DNA from: an uncultured Peptostreptococcaceae bacterium
GTDB lineage: Bacteria > Bacillota > Clostridia > Peptostreptococcales > Peptostreptococcaceae
Direction: 5' to 3'
Length of the DNA stretch: 36,205 nt
Assembly (NCBI GenBank): GCA_947072565.1
Contig: CAMTIM010000030.1
Coordinates: 1 to 36,205 of the forward strand
The first letter of the stretch is position 1. Every line of letters starts with the position of its first letter. The notes under the pieces were generated by a model. That model was not told the DNA's origin. It saw only the letters and a list, made by a program, of their open reading frames with translations, and searched no databases. The position numbers and the translations under genes were made by a program. Of this stretch, positions 7,326 to 15,397 are shown piece by piece.

Positions 7326-8318
7326 TTAGTTTATATTTCTAAATTTTTTTTCAGTAGGTTCAAAAAGCTCTTCTTTGTTTCTATCATGCCTAAACTTAGA
7401 CATTTCTTCATATATTTTAATTCTTGCTATGTTTATATCTCCAATAGGCCTATGACTAACTAAACAGTGAGCAGGAGAGAAAGAAAGCACTTCACCTAGT
7501 TCTTCTCTTTCTTTAGTTGTGAACTCTTGAATAGGTATTTTTAAAGTAGCTAATTTTATAAATGGAGACTTACTTTCACTCCATTTAACTGAAGCATCAT
7601 TTATTGGCATTCCTTTAGCTTGAAATTGTACCATAAAATCAAAGATAGCTTCATGACTATCTAGGTGTATCTTCATATTATTAGTTAAATATGTAGAACT
7701 CATATCTTTTGGTAGTTTACTTTTGTATATAGATCTTGGTACTAAGCTATATTTAACTTTTTTCTCTCCAAACATATATGGAGTCGTGCTAAAATAGCTT
7801 ATATCAAGAGGACTACTGTCGTGTTTTTGGTTTTGTCTTATGTCTTTTAATATTCCTATCTTACCACTAAAAAGAAGCTTAACTCCAAAAAGAAGCGGAT
7901 TAGATCTAGTTGTATAATAAATGGCATCATGAAAAAGCTTCAGAGTCCCAATTGGCATTGTTTCATTGTTTATAAATAAGAAATCTTGTGTTGTTTTTTC
8001 ATCTTTACTACATCTTGGACCATGTACATCTAATAGTTTCAAAGAAAAGCCTCTAAAATCTTTTATTTTATCGCTGTTTATTTTAGGACTAGAATTTGAT
8101 ATACGAATAAATGTTGAATATGTTTTTTCTTCTTTAAATATACCTACTTTATATTTCGGTGGTAAATCTTTTTCTACTATAAAATATGCTTTTAATAATC
8201 CTAAACTTTTAGGATGTGCATCTCGTTTTGTACTTCCTGGAGAGTAATCTTTTTGTAGTTTTTCTTTAAGCATAGTTATAATATTTTCAGTTAATTGTTG
8301 TTGAGTATATTTAGGCAA
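7326..8318 (-). CDS. Catalase-fold (heme-dependent catalase-like) protein
   Basis: Protein of the catalase-related superfamily, a short form related to SrpA-like proteins. I start it at TTG 8316-8318 because AAAGGAGGG lies seven bases upstream; an in-frame ATG at 8384 would add 22 unconserved residues. In the 330-residue form the catalase core is visible: distal-type H35 in DAHPKSLG, R72 in TFIRISNSS, RGFSLKLLD with R89, and DFLFINN. The C-terminal block HRPIGDINIARIKIYEEMSKFRHDRN-like segment is typical of this subfamily, and I see no R-x-x-x-Y proximal heme tyrosine motif of true catalases. Peroxide or lipid peroxide metabolism is possible, but activity is unproven. Confidence 0.8.
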   Translation of the reverse strand: MPKYTQQQLTENIITMLKEKLQKDYSPGSTKRDAHPKSLGLLKAYFIVEKDLPPKYKVGIFKEEKTYSTFIRISNSSPKINSDKIKDFRGFSLKLLDVHGPRCSKDEKTTQDFLFINNETMPIGTLKLFHDAIYYTTRSNPLLFGVKLLFSGKIGILKDIRQNQKHDSSPLDISYFSTTPYMFGEKKVKYSLVPRSIYKSKLPKDMSSTYLTNNMKIHLDSHEAIFDFMVQFQAKGMPINDASVKWSESKSPFIKLATLKIPIQEFTTKEREELGEVLSFSPAHCLVSHRPIGDINIARIKIYEEMSKFRHDRNKEELFEPTEKKFRNIN

Positions 8319-8395
8319 GTAAAGCCCTCCTTTTATTTTTAATATATGTTTAAATTTTAAACAATAAAAAGGACCTTTATACATTTATATAAAAT

Positions 8396-8446
8396 CCCCC
8401 TATAATATATAGATATTTTGAGTAATTATCTATATATTATAGGGGG
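8396..8446. terminator. Perfect 20-bp hairpin after clpB
   Basis: Arms 8396-8415 and 8427-8446 pair perfectly around an 11-base loop, beginning 14 bases after the clpB stop. On the minus strand the GGGGG base of the stem is followed by ATTTTAT, so it should terminate clpB. Its foot also contains the only GGGGGA that could serve the less likely ATG start at 8384 of the next gene. Confidence 0.75.
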
Positions 8447-8460
8447 GATGATCTACTATA

Positions 8461-11055
8461 TTATCTTACAGATACATTTATATTTTCATCATATGCATCA
8501 ATTACTACATTACATCCACTATAAATATCTCCAGCTATCATTTTCTTAGCTATTATAGTTTCTAATGTGTTACTTATATATCTCTTTAATGGTCTAGCTC
8601 CATATACTGGATCATATCCCTCTTTTACAAGTAAATCCTTAGCATTCTCACTTACCTCTATACTTATGTCTTTTTCTTTTAATCTATTTCTTAAAGAATA
8701 CATAAATATGTCAATAATCTTTTTAATTCCTTCTTTGTCTAATGTTTTAAACATTATAATATCATCAACCCTGTTTAAAAATTCTGGTTTGAATTTATAC
8801 TTCATCTCATTCATAACAAGATCTTTAGTAGAATCATCTACATTTACACCAGCTTCTAGGAGATACTCACTACCAATATTTGATGTCATTATTATAAGTG
8901 TATTTTTAAAATCGACTACTTTACCTTTATTATCAGTAAGTCTTCCATCATCTAATATTTGTAAGAATAAGTTAAATACATCTTTATGTGCTTTTTCTAT
9001 TTCATCAAATAATATTACAGAATATGGGTTTCTTCTTACAGCCTCTGTTAATTGTCCACCTTCTTCATATCCTACATATCCAGGAGGAGGTCCTATAAGT
9101 CTAGATACAGAGTGTTTTTCCATATACTCACTCATATCTATCCTTATTATATTATCTTCACTATTAAATAAATTACGTGCTAAGGTTTTAGCAAGTTCTG
9201 TCTTTCCAACACCTGTAGGTCCAAGGAATATAAATGAACCAATTGGCTTGTTTTCATCTTTAAGTCCTGCACGAGCACGTATTACCGCATTTGATACTGC
9301 TGTTACTGCTTCATCTTGGCCGATTACTCTTTTATGAAGTTCATCCTCTAATTTTAGTAACTTTTCTCTTTCACCTTCAACTAGTTTCGTTACAGGAATT
9401 CCAGTCCACTTAGCAACAATTTGAGATATCTCTTCTTCGGTAACTTCTTCTTTTAATAATGCATTATCATAACTCTTTGCTATTTTAGCTTCATGTTCTT
9501 GTATTTGTTGTTCAAGTTTTGGTATTATTCCATATTTAAGCTCAGCAGCTTTATTAAAGTCATATTCTCTTTCATATTTTTCTACATTTCCTTTTGCTTC
9601 ATCAAGCTCTGATTTTAAGTTTTTAATATTAAGTATTTGATTTTTTTCTTTTTCATATTTAGAAGTCATTTCATCATTTTTAGATTTAAATTCTGAAATT
9701 TCTTTTATTAATTTTTCTAATCTTATTTTACTTTTTTCATCATTTTCTTTAAGAAGTGCTTCTCTTTCAGTTTCTAATGTAAATAATTTTCTTCTTACCA
9801 TATCTAGTTCTGTAGGTAGAGAATCTATCTCACTTCTAATCATTGCTCCTGCTTCATCTATTAAATCTATTGCTTTATCAGGTAGGAATCTATCTGGTAT
9901 ATATCTATCTGATAATTTAGCAGCAGCTACTATTGCACTATCATGAATTCTTATCCCATGATGTATTTCAAATCTTTCTTTTAGCCCTCTTAATATTGAT
10001 ATTGTATCACTTACACTTGGCTCCTCAGCAATAACTGGTTGGAAACGTCTCTCTAGCGCTTTATCTTTTTCTATATACTGTCTATACTCATCAAATGTAG
10101 TTGCACCTATACAGTTTAACTCACCACGAGCAAGCATTGGTTTTATTAAATTACCAGCATCCATCGCTCCATCAGTTTTACCAGCTCCAACTATAGTGTG
10201 TATTTCATCTATAAATAATATTATCTTCCCTTGTGAGCTTTGCACTTCTTTTAGTACTGCTTTTAACCTTTCTTCAAATTCGCCTCTGTATTTTGCACCA
10301 GCAATTAAAGAACCCATATCTAATGAAAATACAATTTTATCTTTAATACCTTCTGGAACATCTCCTCTTACTATTCTTTCAGCGAGTCCTTCAACTATGG
10401 CAGTTTTACCAACACCAGGTTCTCCTATAAGGACAGGATTATTTTTAGTCCTTCTTGATAAAATCCTTATTACTCTTCTTATTTCTTCGTCACGACCTAT
10501 AACTGGATCTAACTTATGTTTTTTAGCTAACTCTACTAAATTTGTACCATAGCGAGCTAAAGCTTCATAAGTTCCTTCTGGATCTTGAGTTTCTACTCTT
10601 TGACTTCCTCTTACTTGTGATAACACATTTAAAAAATCACTTTTGTTTATATTATATTGTTTTAATACTTTTCCTAAAGTAGTGCTGCTTTCCATATCCA
10701 TAATGGCTAACATAACATGTTCTACACTAATATAAGAATCTTTAAATTCTTTAGAAATACTTTCAGCTTTAATTAATACTTCATTTATTCTTCTAGCAGC
10801 CGTAACACCTTGTGCACTTATTCCTTCCCCATGTATTTGAGGTAATTTATTTAGTTCTAAATTTATACTATTTCTTAATGAGTCTAAAGACACATTCATT
10901 TTTTCTAATATATTTGGAATAAGCCCATCTTCTTGGTTTACTAATCCACTAAAAAGATGAATTACATCAACTTGTTGGTTATGATTTTTTACAGCTATAC
11001 TATAAGCATCATTTAAACTTTTTTGTACTCTTACTGTCATTTTTTCTATATCCAT
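8461..11055 (-). CDS. clpB: ATP-dependent disaggregase ClpB
   Basis: Hexameric AAA+ chaperone that, with DnaK/DnaJ/GrpE, pulls proteins out of aggregates in the cytosol after stress. The 864 residues show the N-domain (about 1-150), AAA1 with Walker A GEPGVGKT at 211-218 and Walker B DE at 283-284, the long coiled-coil middle domain (about 410-530) that separates ClpB from other Clp ATPases, and AAA2 with Walker A GPTGVGKT at 612-619 and the FDEIEKAH Walker B. Length is usual. No ClpP-docking loop is expected. ATG start with GGAGGTATT. A perfect CIRCE element and a sigma-A promoter lie upstream, so HrcA control is clear. Confidence 0.98.
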   Translation of the reverse strand: MDIEKMTVRVQKSLNDAYSIAVKNHNQQVDVIHLFSGLVNQEDGLIPNILEKMNVSLDSLRNSINLELNKLPQIHGEGISAQGVTAARRINEVLIKAESISKEFKDSYISVEHVMLAIMDMESSTTLGKVLKQYNINKSDFLNVLSQVRGSQRVETQDPEGTYEALARYGTNLVELAKKHKLDPVIGRDEEIRRVIRILSRRTKNNPVLIGEPGVGKTAIVEGLAERIVRGDVPEGIKDKIVFSLDMGSLIAGAKYRGEFEERLKAVLKEVQSSQGKIILFIDEIHTIVGAGKTDGAMDAGNLIKPMLARGELNCIGATTFDEYRQYIEKDKALERRFQPVIAEEPSVSDTISILRGLKERFEIHHGIRIHDSAIVAAAKLSDRYIPDRFLPDKAIDLIDEAGAMIRSEIDSLPTELDMVRRKLFTLETEREALLKENDEKSKIRLEKLIKEISEFKSKNDEMTSKYEKEKNQILNIKNLKSELDEAKGNVEKYEREYDFNKAAELKYGIIPKLEQQIQEHEAKIAKSYDNALLKEEVTEEEISQIVAKWTGIPVTKLVEGEREKLLKLEDELHKRVIGQDEAVTAVSNAVIRARAGLKDENKPIGSFIFLGPTGVGKTELAKTLARNLFNSEDNIIRIDMSEYMEKHSVSRLIGPPPGYVGYEEGGQLTEAVRRNPYSVILFDEIEKAHKDVFNLFLQILDDGRLTDNKGKVVDFKNTLIIMTSNIGSEYLLEAGVNVDDSTKDLVMNEMKYKFKPEFLNRVDDIIMFKTLDKEGIKKIIDIFMYSLRNRLKEKDISIEVSENAKDLLVKEGYDPVYGARPLKRYISNTLETIIAKKMIAGDIYSGCNVVIDAYDENINVSVR

Positions 11056-11115
11056 TTTAATACCTCCATTAATGAGCTTTATAAAATTATTGTTTTAATA
11101 ATGATAATTATTTTA

Positions 11116-11142
11116 TTAGCACTCTATGTTATTGAGTGCTAA
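11116..11142. promoter_or_regulatory. CIRCE operator (HrcA) of clpB
   Basis: TTAGCACTC, nine bases, GAGTGCTAA: an exact match to the CIRCE inverted repeat bound by the heat-shock repressor HrcA. It lies about 60 bases upstream of the clpB start, immediately downstream of the predicted start site. Confidence 0.97.
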
Positions 11143-11154
11143 GTCGTTATATAA

Positions 11155-11183
11155 ATATTATATCTATGAATAATTTTTGTCAA
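11155..11183 (-). promoter_or_regulatory. Sigma-A promoter of clpB
   Basis: On the minus strand a consensus -35 TTGACA (11178-11183) is followed by TAATAT at 17 bp (11155-11160) or by TATAAT at 15 bp (11157-11162). Transcription would begin near 11150, just before the CIRCE element, the standard arrangement for HrcA repression. Confidence 0.7.
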
Positions 11184-11284
11184 GACTTTTTGAGAACATA
11201 TTTTTATAAATAAAATCACTATTTCAATTTACAACTGATGTTATATAATAGTAATAAACACAGAATTCCGAAAGGGTGCCACTT

Positions 11285-11455
11285 ATGAATCAACCAGTTA
11301 TCTCTATTGAAGAAATGATACTTTATATTCATGAAAAATGTATTGAAAATGGATATAAAATATCTCATGAATCTATAAAAGCTATATTAGATTATGAAGA
11401 GGAATTTTTAGACTCTAAAGGTTTAATAGATATTGAAGAAGATGATATTTATTAA
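11285..11455 (+). CDS. Small acidic protein of 56 residues, unknown function
   Basis: I do not recognise this gene. The ATG at 11285 is preceded by GAAAGGGTG (about eight bases away) and a TATAAT at 11244-11249, and the frame closes with TAA 11453-11455 followed by a strong terminator, so it is a complete transcription unit. The product is acidic, rich in Glu, Asp and Ile, and predicted helical; a central segment near 22-47 (ENGYKISHES then ILDYEEEFLDSKG) resembles short helical phage-type or regulatory proteins seen in Firmicutes, but that is only an impression. No membrane segment, signal or cysteine pair. It is rightward between two leftward genes, divergent from clpB. Confidence 0.75.
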   Translation: MNQPVISIEEMILYIHEKCIENGYKISHESIKAILDYEEEFLDSKGLIDIEEDDIY

Positions 11456-11456
11456 G

Positions 11457-11498
11457 AAAAGACACGGTATAAAAATAATACTATATACCGTGTCTTTT
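11457..11498. terminator. Bidirectional terminator
   Basis: A 15-bp perfect stem (11457-11471 with 11484-11498), 12-base loop and flanking A and T tracts end both the 56-residue gene and the convergent pentapeptide-repeat gene. Confidence 0.92.
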
Positions 11499-12143
11499 TT
11501 ATTTGATTTTTATGTTCATAAGTCTAGTTAAGTCAAGTGCCTGTACTACACTAACATTTGCCCCAGATATATCATTTACACCAAGTTGTATATCTTCTAT
11601 ATTGCAAGTGCTTAAATCAATTCCATTTAATTTACTATTATAAAATATAGCATTACTTAAATTTGTATTTTCAAATACCATTTTTTTTATTTCAACTTCT
11701 TGAAATACTGCACTTAAAAACTCACTTTCAATTATATTTACACCATCAAATTTAGTATATGCTAAGTTCACATACTTTCCAACGCAACTCTCAAATAATA
11801 CATTTTTCATTAAACATTCATCAAATCTAGTACCTGTTATCTTGCATTTTGTAAACTCTGTTCTATATATACTACCTTTACTAAAAGGTATATTAGCTAA
11901 GTTACAGTTTTCAAATATAACATCCATCATATCTATTTTTGTTAAATCACAATATTCAAAAGTAACATTTTTAAATACACACTTATCAAAACTAACTCTT
12001 ATATCCTCCAGTCCACTTATGACTACATTTTCTATAATTTTATTTGACAGTGAGTTTTCATTATAGATTTCATTGACAGCGTCGTCTAATTTTTCCAAAG
12101 TACCTATTATTTTAGGTCTTTGAAGCTTATTTTTATTATTCAT
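11499..12143 (-). CDS. Pentapeptide-repeat protein
   Basis: The 214 residues consist from about 42 to 195 of tandem five-residue repeats of the A(D/N)LxX type with central Leu/Phe/Ile (for example FKNVTFEYCDL, FENCNLANIPF, FENTNLSNAIF), which build a right-handed quadrilateral beta-helix. The last 20 residues (GANVSVVQALDLTRLM) are a common capping end in Firmicutes members. The length is close to that of Qnr proteins that protect gyrase from quinolones, and Qnr-like genes are known in clostridia, but the Qnr loops are not evident to me, so no resistance function is claimed. ATG start with AAGGGTGG. Single-gene unit between two terminators. Confidence 0.85.
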   Translation of the reverse strand: MNNKNKLQRPKIIGTLEKLDDAVNEIYNENSLSNKIIENVVISGLEDIRVSFDKCVFKNVTFEYCDLTKIDMMDVIFENCNLANIPFSKGSIYRTEFTKCKITGTRFDECLMKNVLFESCVGKYVNLAYTKFDGVNIIESEFLSAVFQEVEIKKMVFENTNLSNAIFYNSKLNGIDLSTCNIEDIQLGVNDISGANVSVVQALDLTRLMNIKIK

Positions 12144-12253
12144 ATTTTACCACCCTTAAAGTATTAAAGTTAAATTTATTTTGTATGTATTAATTCTATT
12201 ATAGATATCAATTGAATTCAAATATTAATTTATTATTTAATAAGAAATACCTT

Positions 12254-12305
12254 AAAAAAGGATACAATATATAGTATTTAAATACTATATATTGTATCCT
12301 TTTTT
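12254..12305. terminator. Perfect 52-bp palindrome acting as terminator
   Basis: Bases 12254-12279 are the exact reverse complement of 12280-12305, with an A6 tract at one end and a T6 tract at the other. It lies 30 bases past the permease stop codon and should terminate it; it would also shield the pentapeptide gene. Confidence 0.88.
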
Positions 12306-12335
12306 ATTCTAAATCAGCGTTTAAGCTTATTTTTA

Positions 12336-13736
12336 TTATTCCTCTGCATGAGCATCAGCTCGATTTAATCTACTATGTTTAGCTCCGTATAGGAAATAAA
12401 CTATTACACCTGCTAAAATCCATATTACAAATTTAATCCAAGTAATTAAAGGTACACTAAGTGTTATATACAAACAAAAGCCTATAGCTAGTAAAGGAAG
12501 TACTGGAACCCATGGACATCTGAATTTTCTTTCAATATCTGGCATAGTTTTTCTTAATACTATTATTCCTGCTGATACAGCTATAAATGCAAATAATGTT
12601 CCTATGTTACATAAGTCAATTATTGCTGTTAGAGGGAAAAATCCAGCTATTATACATGTTACGACTCCTGTTATTAGTGTACAAGTTGCAGGTGTTCCAT
12701 GTTTTTTATTTATAGATGCAAATGCTTTTGGAAGCAAACCATCTCTTGACATAGCCATAAAAATTCTTACTTGACCGTATAATGTAACTAATAAAGTAGA
12801 TATCATACCTATTACAGCACCTGTAGCTACAAGAGTAGATCCCCAATTTATCCCTATTTGTGATAATGCATCTGGTATAGCATTCATTACATCTATAGAT
12901 TTAAAAGGTATCATTCCTGTAAGAGCTAATGCTACTCCTACATATAATATAACTACAGTAACTAAACAAATTAATAATCCTAGAGGTACATCTCTTTTAG
13001 GATTTTTAGTTTCTTCTGCAGCTGTTGATACTGCGTCAAATCCAATATATGCAAAAAATATGACTGCTGTTGCTGACATTATTCCACCCATACCATATGG
13101 TGAGAAAGGTATATAGTTTTGAGGTTGTATATGAGTAAGACCTAAAAATATAAATAAAAGGATAACAAATACTTTTATTGCAACAATAATATTATTCACT
13201 TTAGCACTTTCAGATACACCTACATAAAGTAACCAAGTTATCACACACGTTATTAGTACTGCCGGTAAATCTATAAATCCACCTGCAATTAATGATTTTG
13301 TAAGCGCTTCTGGTAAAACAATTCCATAGGCATTGAACATTCCTACTAATGTACTTGACCATCCTGATGCAACTGCAGCTCCCGATACTAGATATGTTAA
13401 CATCAAGTTCCATCCTATAATCCATGCTATAATTTCACCAAAGGCTACATAAGAATAAGAGTAGGTGCTTCCTGACACTGGAAACATAGTCGATAACTCT
13501 GCATATGTTAATGCACATAGTGCGCTGGTTACTGCTGCAATTATAAAGGAAATTATAATCGCTGGCCCAGCCATCATAGCCCCTTGCCCTGTCGCTACAA
13601 ACACTCCAGTTCCTACAACAGAACCAATTCCTAATAACGCTAAATCAAATGCTCTTAGATTTTTTTTAAGTCCGCTATTTTCAGAAGTCTCTTTGAAATC
13701 TGCTACCGTCTTTTTCCTAAAAAAATCCACTTTCAT
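12336..13736 (-). CDS. APC-superfamily amino acid permease (YfnA/CAT-like)
   Basis: Membrane importer or exchanger of amino acids. The 466-residue protein has about 12 hydrophobic segments, with the family-typical TM1 region LLGIGSVVGTGVFVATG (about 33-50), the TM6 region FFAYIGFDAVSTAAEETKNP (about 226-246) and the FRCPWVPVLP turn before the last helices. This pattern is that of the cationic amino acid transporter branch (YfnA, CAT), where the substrate may be cationic or branched-chain amino acids; I cannot decide. ATG start with GGGGAG seven bases upstream. A candidate TATAAT lies at 13822-13827 (minus strand), and palindromes at 13935-13980 may be operators. Monocistronic. Confidence 0.92.
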   Translation of the reverse strand: MKVDFFRKKTVADFKETSENSGLKKNLRAFDLALLGIGSVVGTGVFVATGQGAMMAGPAIIISFIIAAVTSALCALTYAELSTMFPVSGSTYSYSYVAFGEIIAWIIGWNLMLTYLVSGAAVASGWSSTLVGMFNAYGIVLPEALTKSLIAGGFIDLPAVLITCVITWLLYVGVSESAKVNNIIVAIKVFVILLFIFLGLTHIQPQNYIPFSPYGMGGIMSATAVIFFAYIGFDAVSTAAEETKNPKRDVPLGLLICLVTVVILYVGVALALTGMIPFKSIDVMNAIPDALSQIGINWGSTLVATGAVIGMISTLLVTLYGQVRIFMAMSRDGLLPKAFASINKKHGTPATCTLITGVVTCIIAGFFPLTAIIDLCNIGTLFAFIAVSAGIIVLRKTMPDIERKFRCPWVPVLPLLAIGFCLYITLSVPLITWIKFVIWILAGVIVYFLYGAKHSRLNRADAHAEE

Positions 13737-13934
13737 ACTTATACTCCCCTTCTAGATTTTAAATTTAAAATATATTTAGATTTGTTTGAATCTTTTTATT
13801 TTTAAATATATTCTTAAACATATTATAGTGACTTTGTGGTCAAAAAGTAACTTTTTTTAATAGCACAATAAGACATTTTTTTACTAAAAACGTCATCTTA
13901 ATGCATAAAACCACATTTTAAAAAGTCTAAACTA

Positions 13935-13980
13935 AACATTTTTAACAAATGTTAAGTTTTTTTAACATTTGCTAAATGTT
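13935..13980. promoter_or_regulatory. Paired palindromes upstream of the permease gene
   Basis: AACATTT-N5-AAATGTT (13935-13953) is followed 10 bases later by AACATTT-N3-AAATGTT (13964-13980). In addition CAAATGTTAA (13946-13955) pairs with TTAACATTTG (13962-13971), making an alternative larger dyad. They lie about 110 bases upstream of a TATAAT at 13822-13827. No riboswitch or T-box landmarks are visible in 13737-14043. Regulator unknown; the AT-rich context makes chance dyads possible. Confidence 0.4.
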
Positions 13981-14043
13981 TGCATAATTAAAAAAACATT
14001 TTATATATTAAAAAATTATGTTTTTAAACATATAACTACAAAT

Positions 14044-14095
14044 AAAAATAGAGAATTTATTGATGTAAAGTTTAAGTTATAAATTCTCTATTTTT
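14044..14095. terminator. Terminator after the L,D-transpeptidase gene
   Basis: A perfect 17-bp stem (14044-14060 with 14079-14095) and an 18-base loop with A/T flanks begins three bases after the stop codon at 14099. Confidence 0.85.
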
Positions 14096-14098
14096 TAT

Positions 14099-14572
14099 TT
14101 AATTTATAATTATAGTGCTTCCTTTTGGTACATTGTCGTAAACCCAGTTAGCACTGTTTGTTGCCATTCTTATACATCCATGACTTATTGCTACTCCTAG
14201 CCTATCATCCTTTACATTAATTCCTTTTGCATCATAAATTATAGAATGATAATAATATTCACCAGTAATGTTAATTGCATATTTAACAGAAGAATTCTCA
14301 TCTCCTATAGATGGGTATTTTTCACCCACTTCAAACACACCTTTTATGGTTGGAGTTTGAGGTTTTCCAACTGTGCAGCTAAATTTAAATTTCAAGTCCC
14401 ACAAATCATTAATTTTCTCATATATATAAATAAACTTATTATTAATTGATGTTGTTATTAAATAATTAGTTTTACTTTTTATATTATTACTATTAACAAA
14501 TGATGTCATATCTGAATCGAATTTTTCATAATTTATATAATCCTTATTTCTCTTTGTTTTGCGTAATTTCAT
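14099..14572 (-). CDS. L,D-transpeptidase (YkuD domain)
   Basis: YkuD-fold enzyme that makes 3-3 peptidoglycan cross-links or attaches proteins to the wall through an active-site cysteine. The catalytic motif is SHGCIRM near 131-137, with the upstream HSIIYD histidine about 20 residues before. I prefer the ATG at 14570-14572 (157 residues) because AAAGGGGA lies 10 bases before it; an in-frame ATG at 14593 has no ribosome site. The domain fills almost the whole protein and neither start gives a signal peptide or membrane anchor, which is odd for a wall enzyme. The Shine-Dalgarno overlaps the foot of a strong hairpin (14586-14626). Confidence 0.9.
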   Translation of the reverse strand: MKLRKTKRNKDYINYEKFDSDMTSFVNSNNIKSKTNYLITTSINNKFIYIYEKINDLWDLKFKFSCTVGKPQTPTIKGVFEVGEKYPSIGDENSSVKYAINITGEYYYHSIIYDAKGINVKDDRLGVAISHGCIRMATNSANWVYDNVPKGSTIIIN

Positions 14573-14585
14573 ATTTGATATTTCC

Positions 14586-14626
14586 CCTTTCATAAATAAA
14601 AACTTTATATTTTTATTTATGAAAGG
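14586..14626. other. Hairpin covering the ribosome site of the L,D-transpeptidase gene
   Basis: A perfect 17-bp inverted repeat (14586-14602 with 14610-14626) with a 7-base loop. In the leftward mRNA the CCTTT and AAAGG ends pair, so the AAAGG part of the Shine-Dalgarno for the 14572 start is in the stem. It could act as a translational switch or thermometer-type element, or be a DNA operator for the divergent region. Direct structure is clear; role is inference. Confidence 0.5.
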
Positions 14627-14729
14627 TTGTTTTATAAAGTGATAGTTTATATATTTTTTTGCATATTAGTAACTAAATCCCATATTTTTAATACGATAAT
14701 ATTAGCTATTTAAATTAGGGGGTGTCATC

Positions 14730-15353
14730 GTGCTGCAATCCTTACTTCTAGTACTTTCACTATGCATTGATACTTTTGTAGCTAGTATTGCTTATGGTAG
14801 CGATAAAATTAAAATACCTTTTACTTCTGCTCTTATTATAAATGGGGTCTGTTCTTCAATTTTAGGGGTTTCTTTATTTTTGGGATCATCATTTAAAGAT
14901 ACATTATCTTCAAATATAGCTTCTACAATGAGCTTTTATTTGCTATTACTACTTGGAGTTTATAGATTATTTGAATCTTTTTTTAAAAATTATATTAATA
15001 AATTTTCATATAAACAAGTGCCATTAACTTTTAAACTCTTTGATTTTAAGTTTGTTCTTGAAATTTACGCTAACGAGACTAAAGCTGATTATGATAAATC
15101 AAAATTATTAAATAGTAAAGAAGCTTTTTATCTAGCAATTGCTCTCTCATTAGATAGTTTGGCTGTTGGATTTGGTAGTAGCTTAGGAAGTGTTCACTAT
15201 GTAGAAGTGCTTGTACTTTCATTAATTGTTGGTATTTTTTCATTACTCTTAGGTTCTTACTTAGGGAGTAGATTCATTGAAAAGGTAGACATAAATTTAT
15301 CATGGGTATCTGGAGCTATTCTTATATTTTTAGCCCTAATAAGATATTTTTAA
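14730..15353 (+). CDS. ytaF: YtaF-type sporulation membrane protein (MntP/YtaF family)
   Basis: Six-helix membrane protein of 207 residues, the usual length for YtaF. Two internally related halves carry the paired acidic motifs LSLCIDTFVASIAYG (9-23) and LSLDSLAVGFG (about 138-148), typical of MntP/YtaF proteins in which the aspartates line a metal path. In YtaF, linked to sporulation in Bacillus, the substrate is unknown; MntP proper exports Mn. The linker between halves is long and charged (about 85-130). Start is GTG at 14730-14732 with TTAGGGGGTG upstream. Single gene, convergent with the Na/Pi transporter and ended by a shared terminator. Confidence 0.9.
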   Translation: MLQSLLLVLSLCIDTFVASIAYGSDKIKIPFTSALIINGVCSSILGVSLFLGSSFKDTLSSNIASTMSFYLLLLLGVYRLFESFFKNYINKFSYKQVPLTFKLFDFKFVLEIYANETKADYDKSKLLNSKEAFYLAIALSLDSLAVGFGSSLGSVHYVEVLVLSLIVGIFSLLLGSYLGSRFIEKVDINLSWVSGAILIFLALIRYF

Positions 15354-15356
15354 ATA

Positions 15357-15395
15357 AAAAATATCTTATCTCCTTATTTGAGATAAGATATTTTT
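15357..15395. terminator. Bidirectional terminator between ytaF and the Na/Pi transporter
   Basis: A perfect 16-bp stem (15357-15372 with 15380-15395) with a 7-base loop and A/T tracts on either side lies between the two convergent stop codons. Confidence 0.92.
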
Positions 15396-15397
15396 AT

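Noticed and set aside
8319-8384. N-terminal extension of the catalase-like protein to ATG 8384
   Set aside because: The TTG at 8318 has a much better AAAGGAGGG at seven bases; the extra residues look unlike the family.
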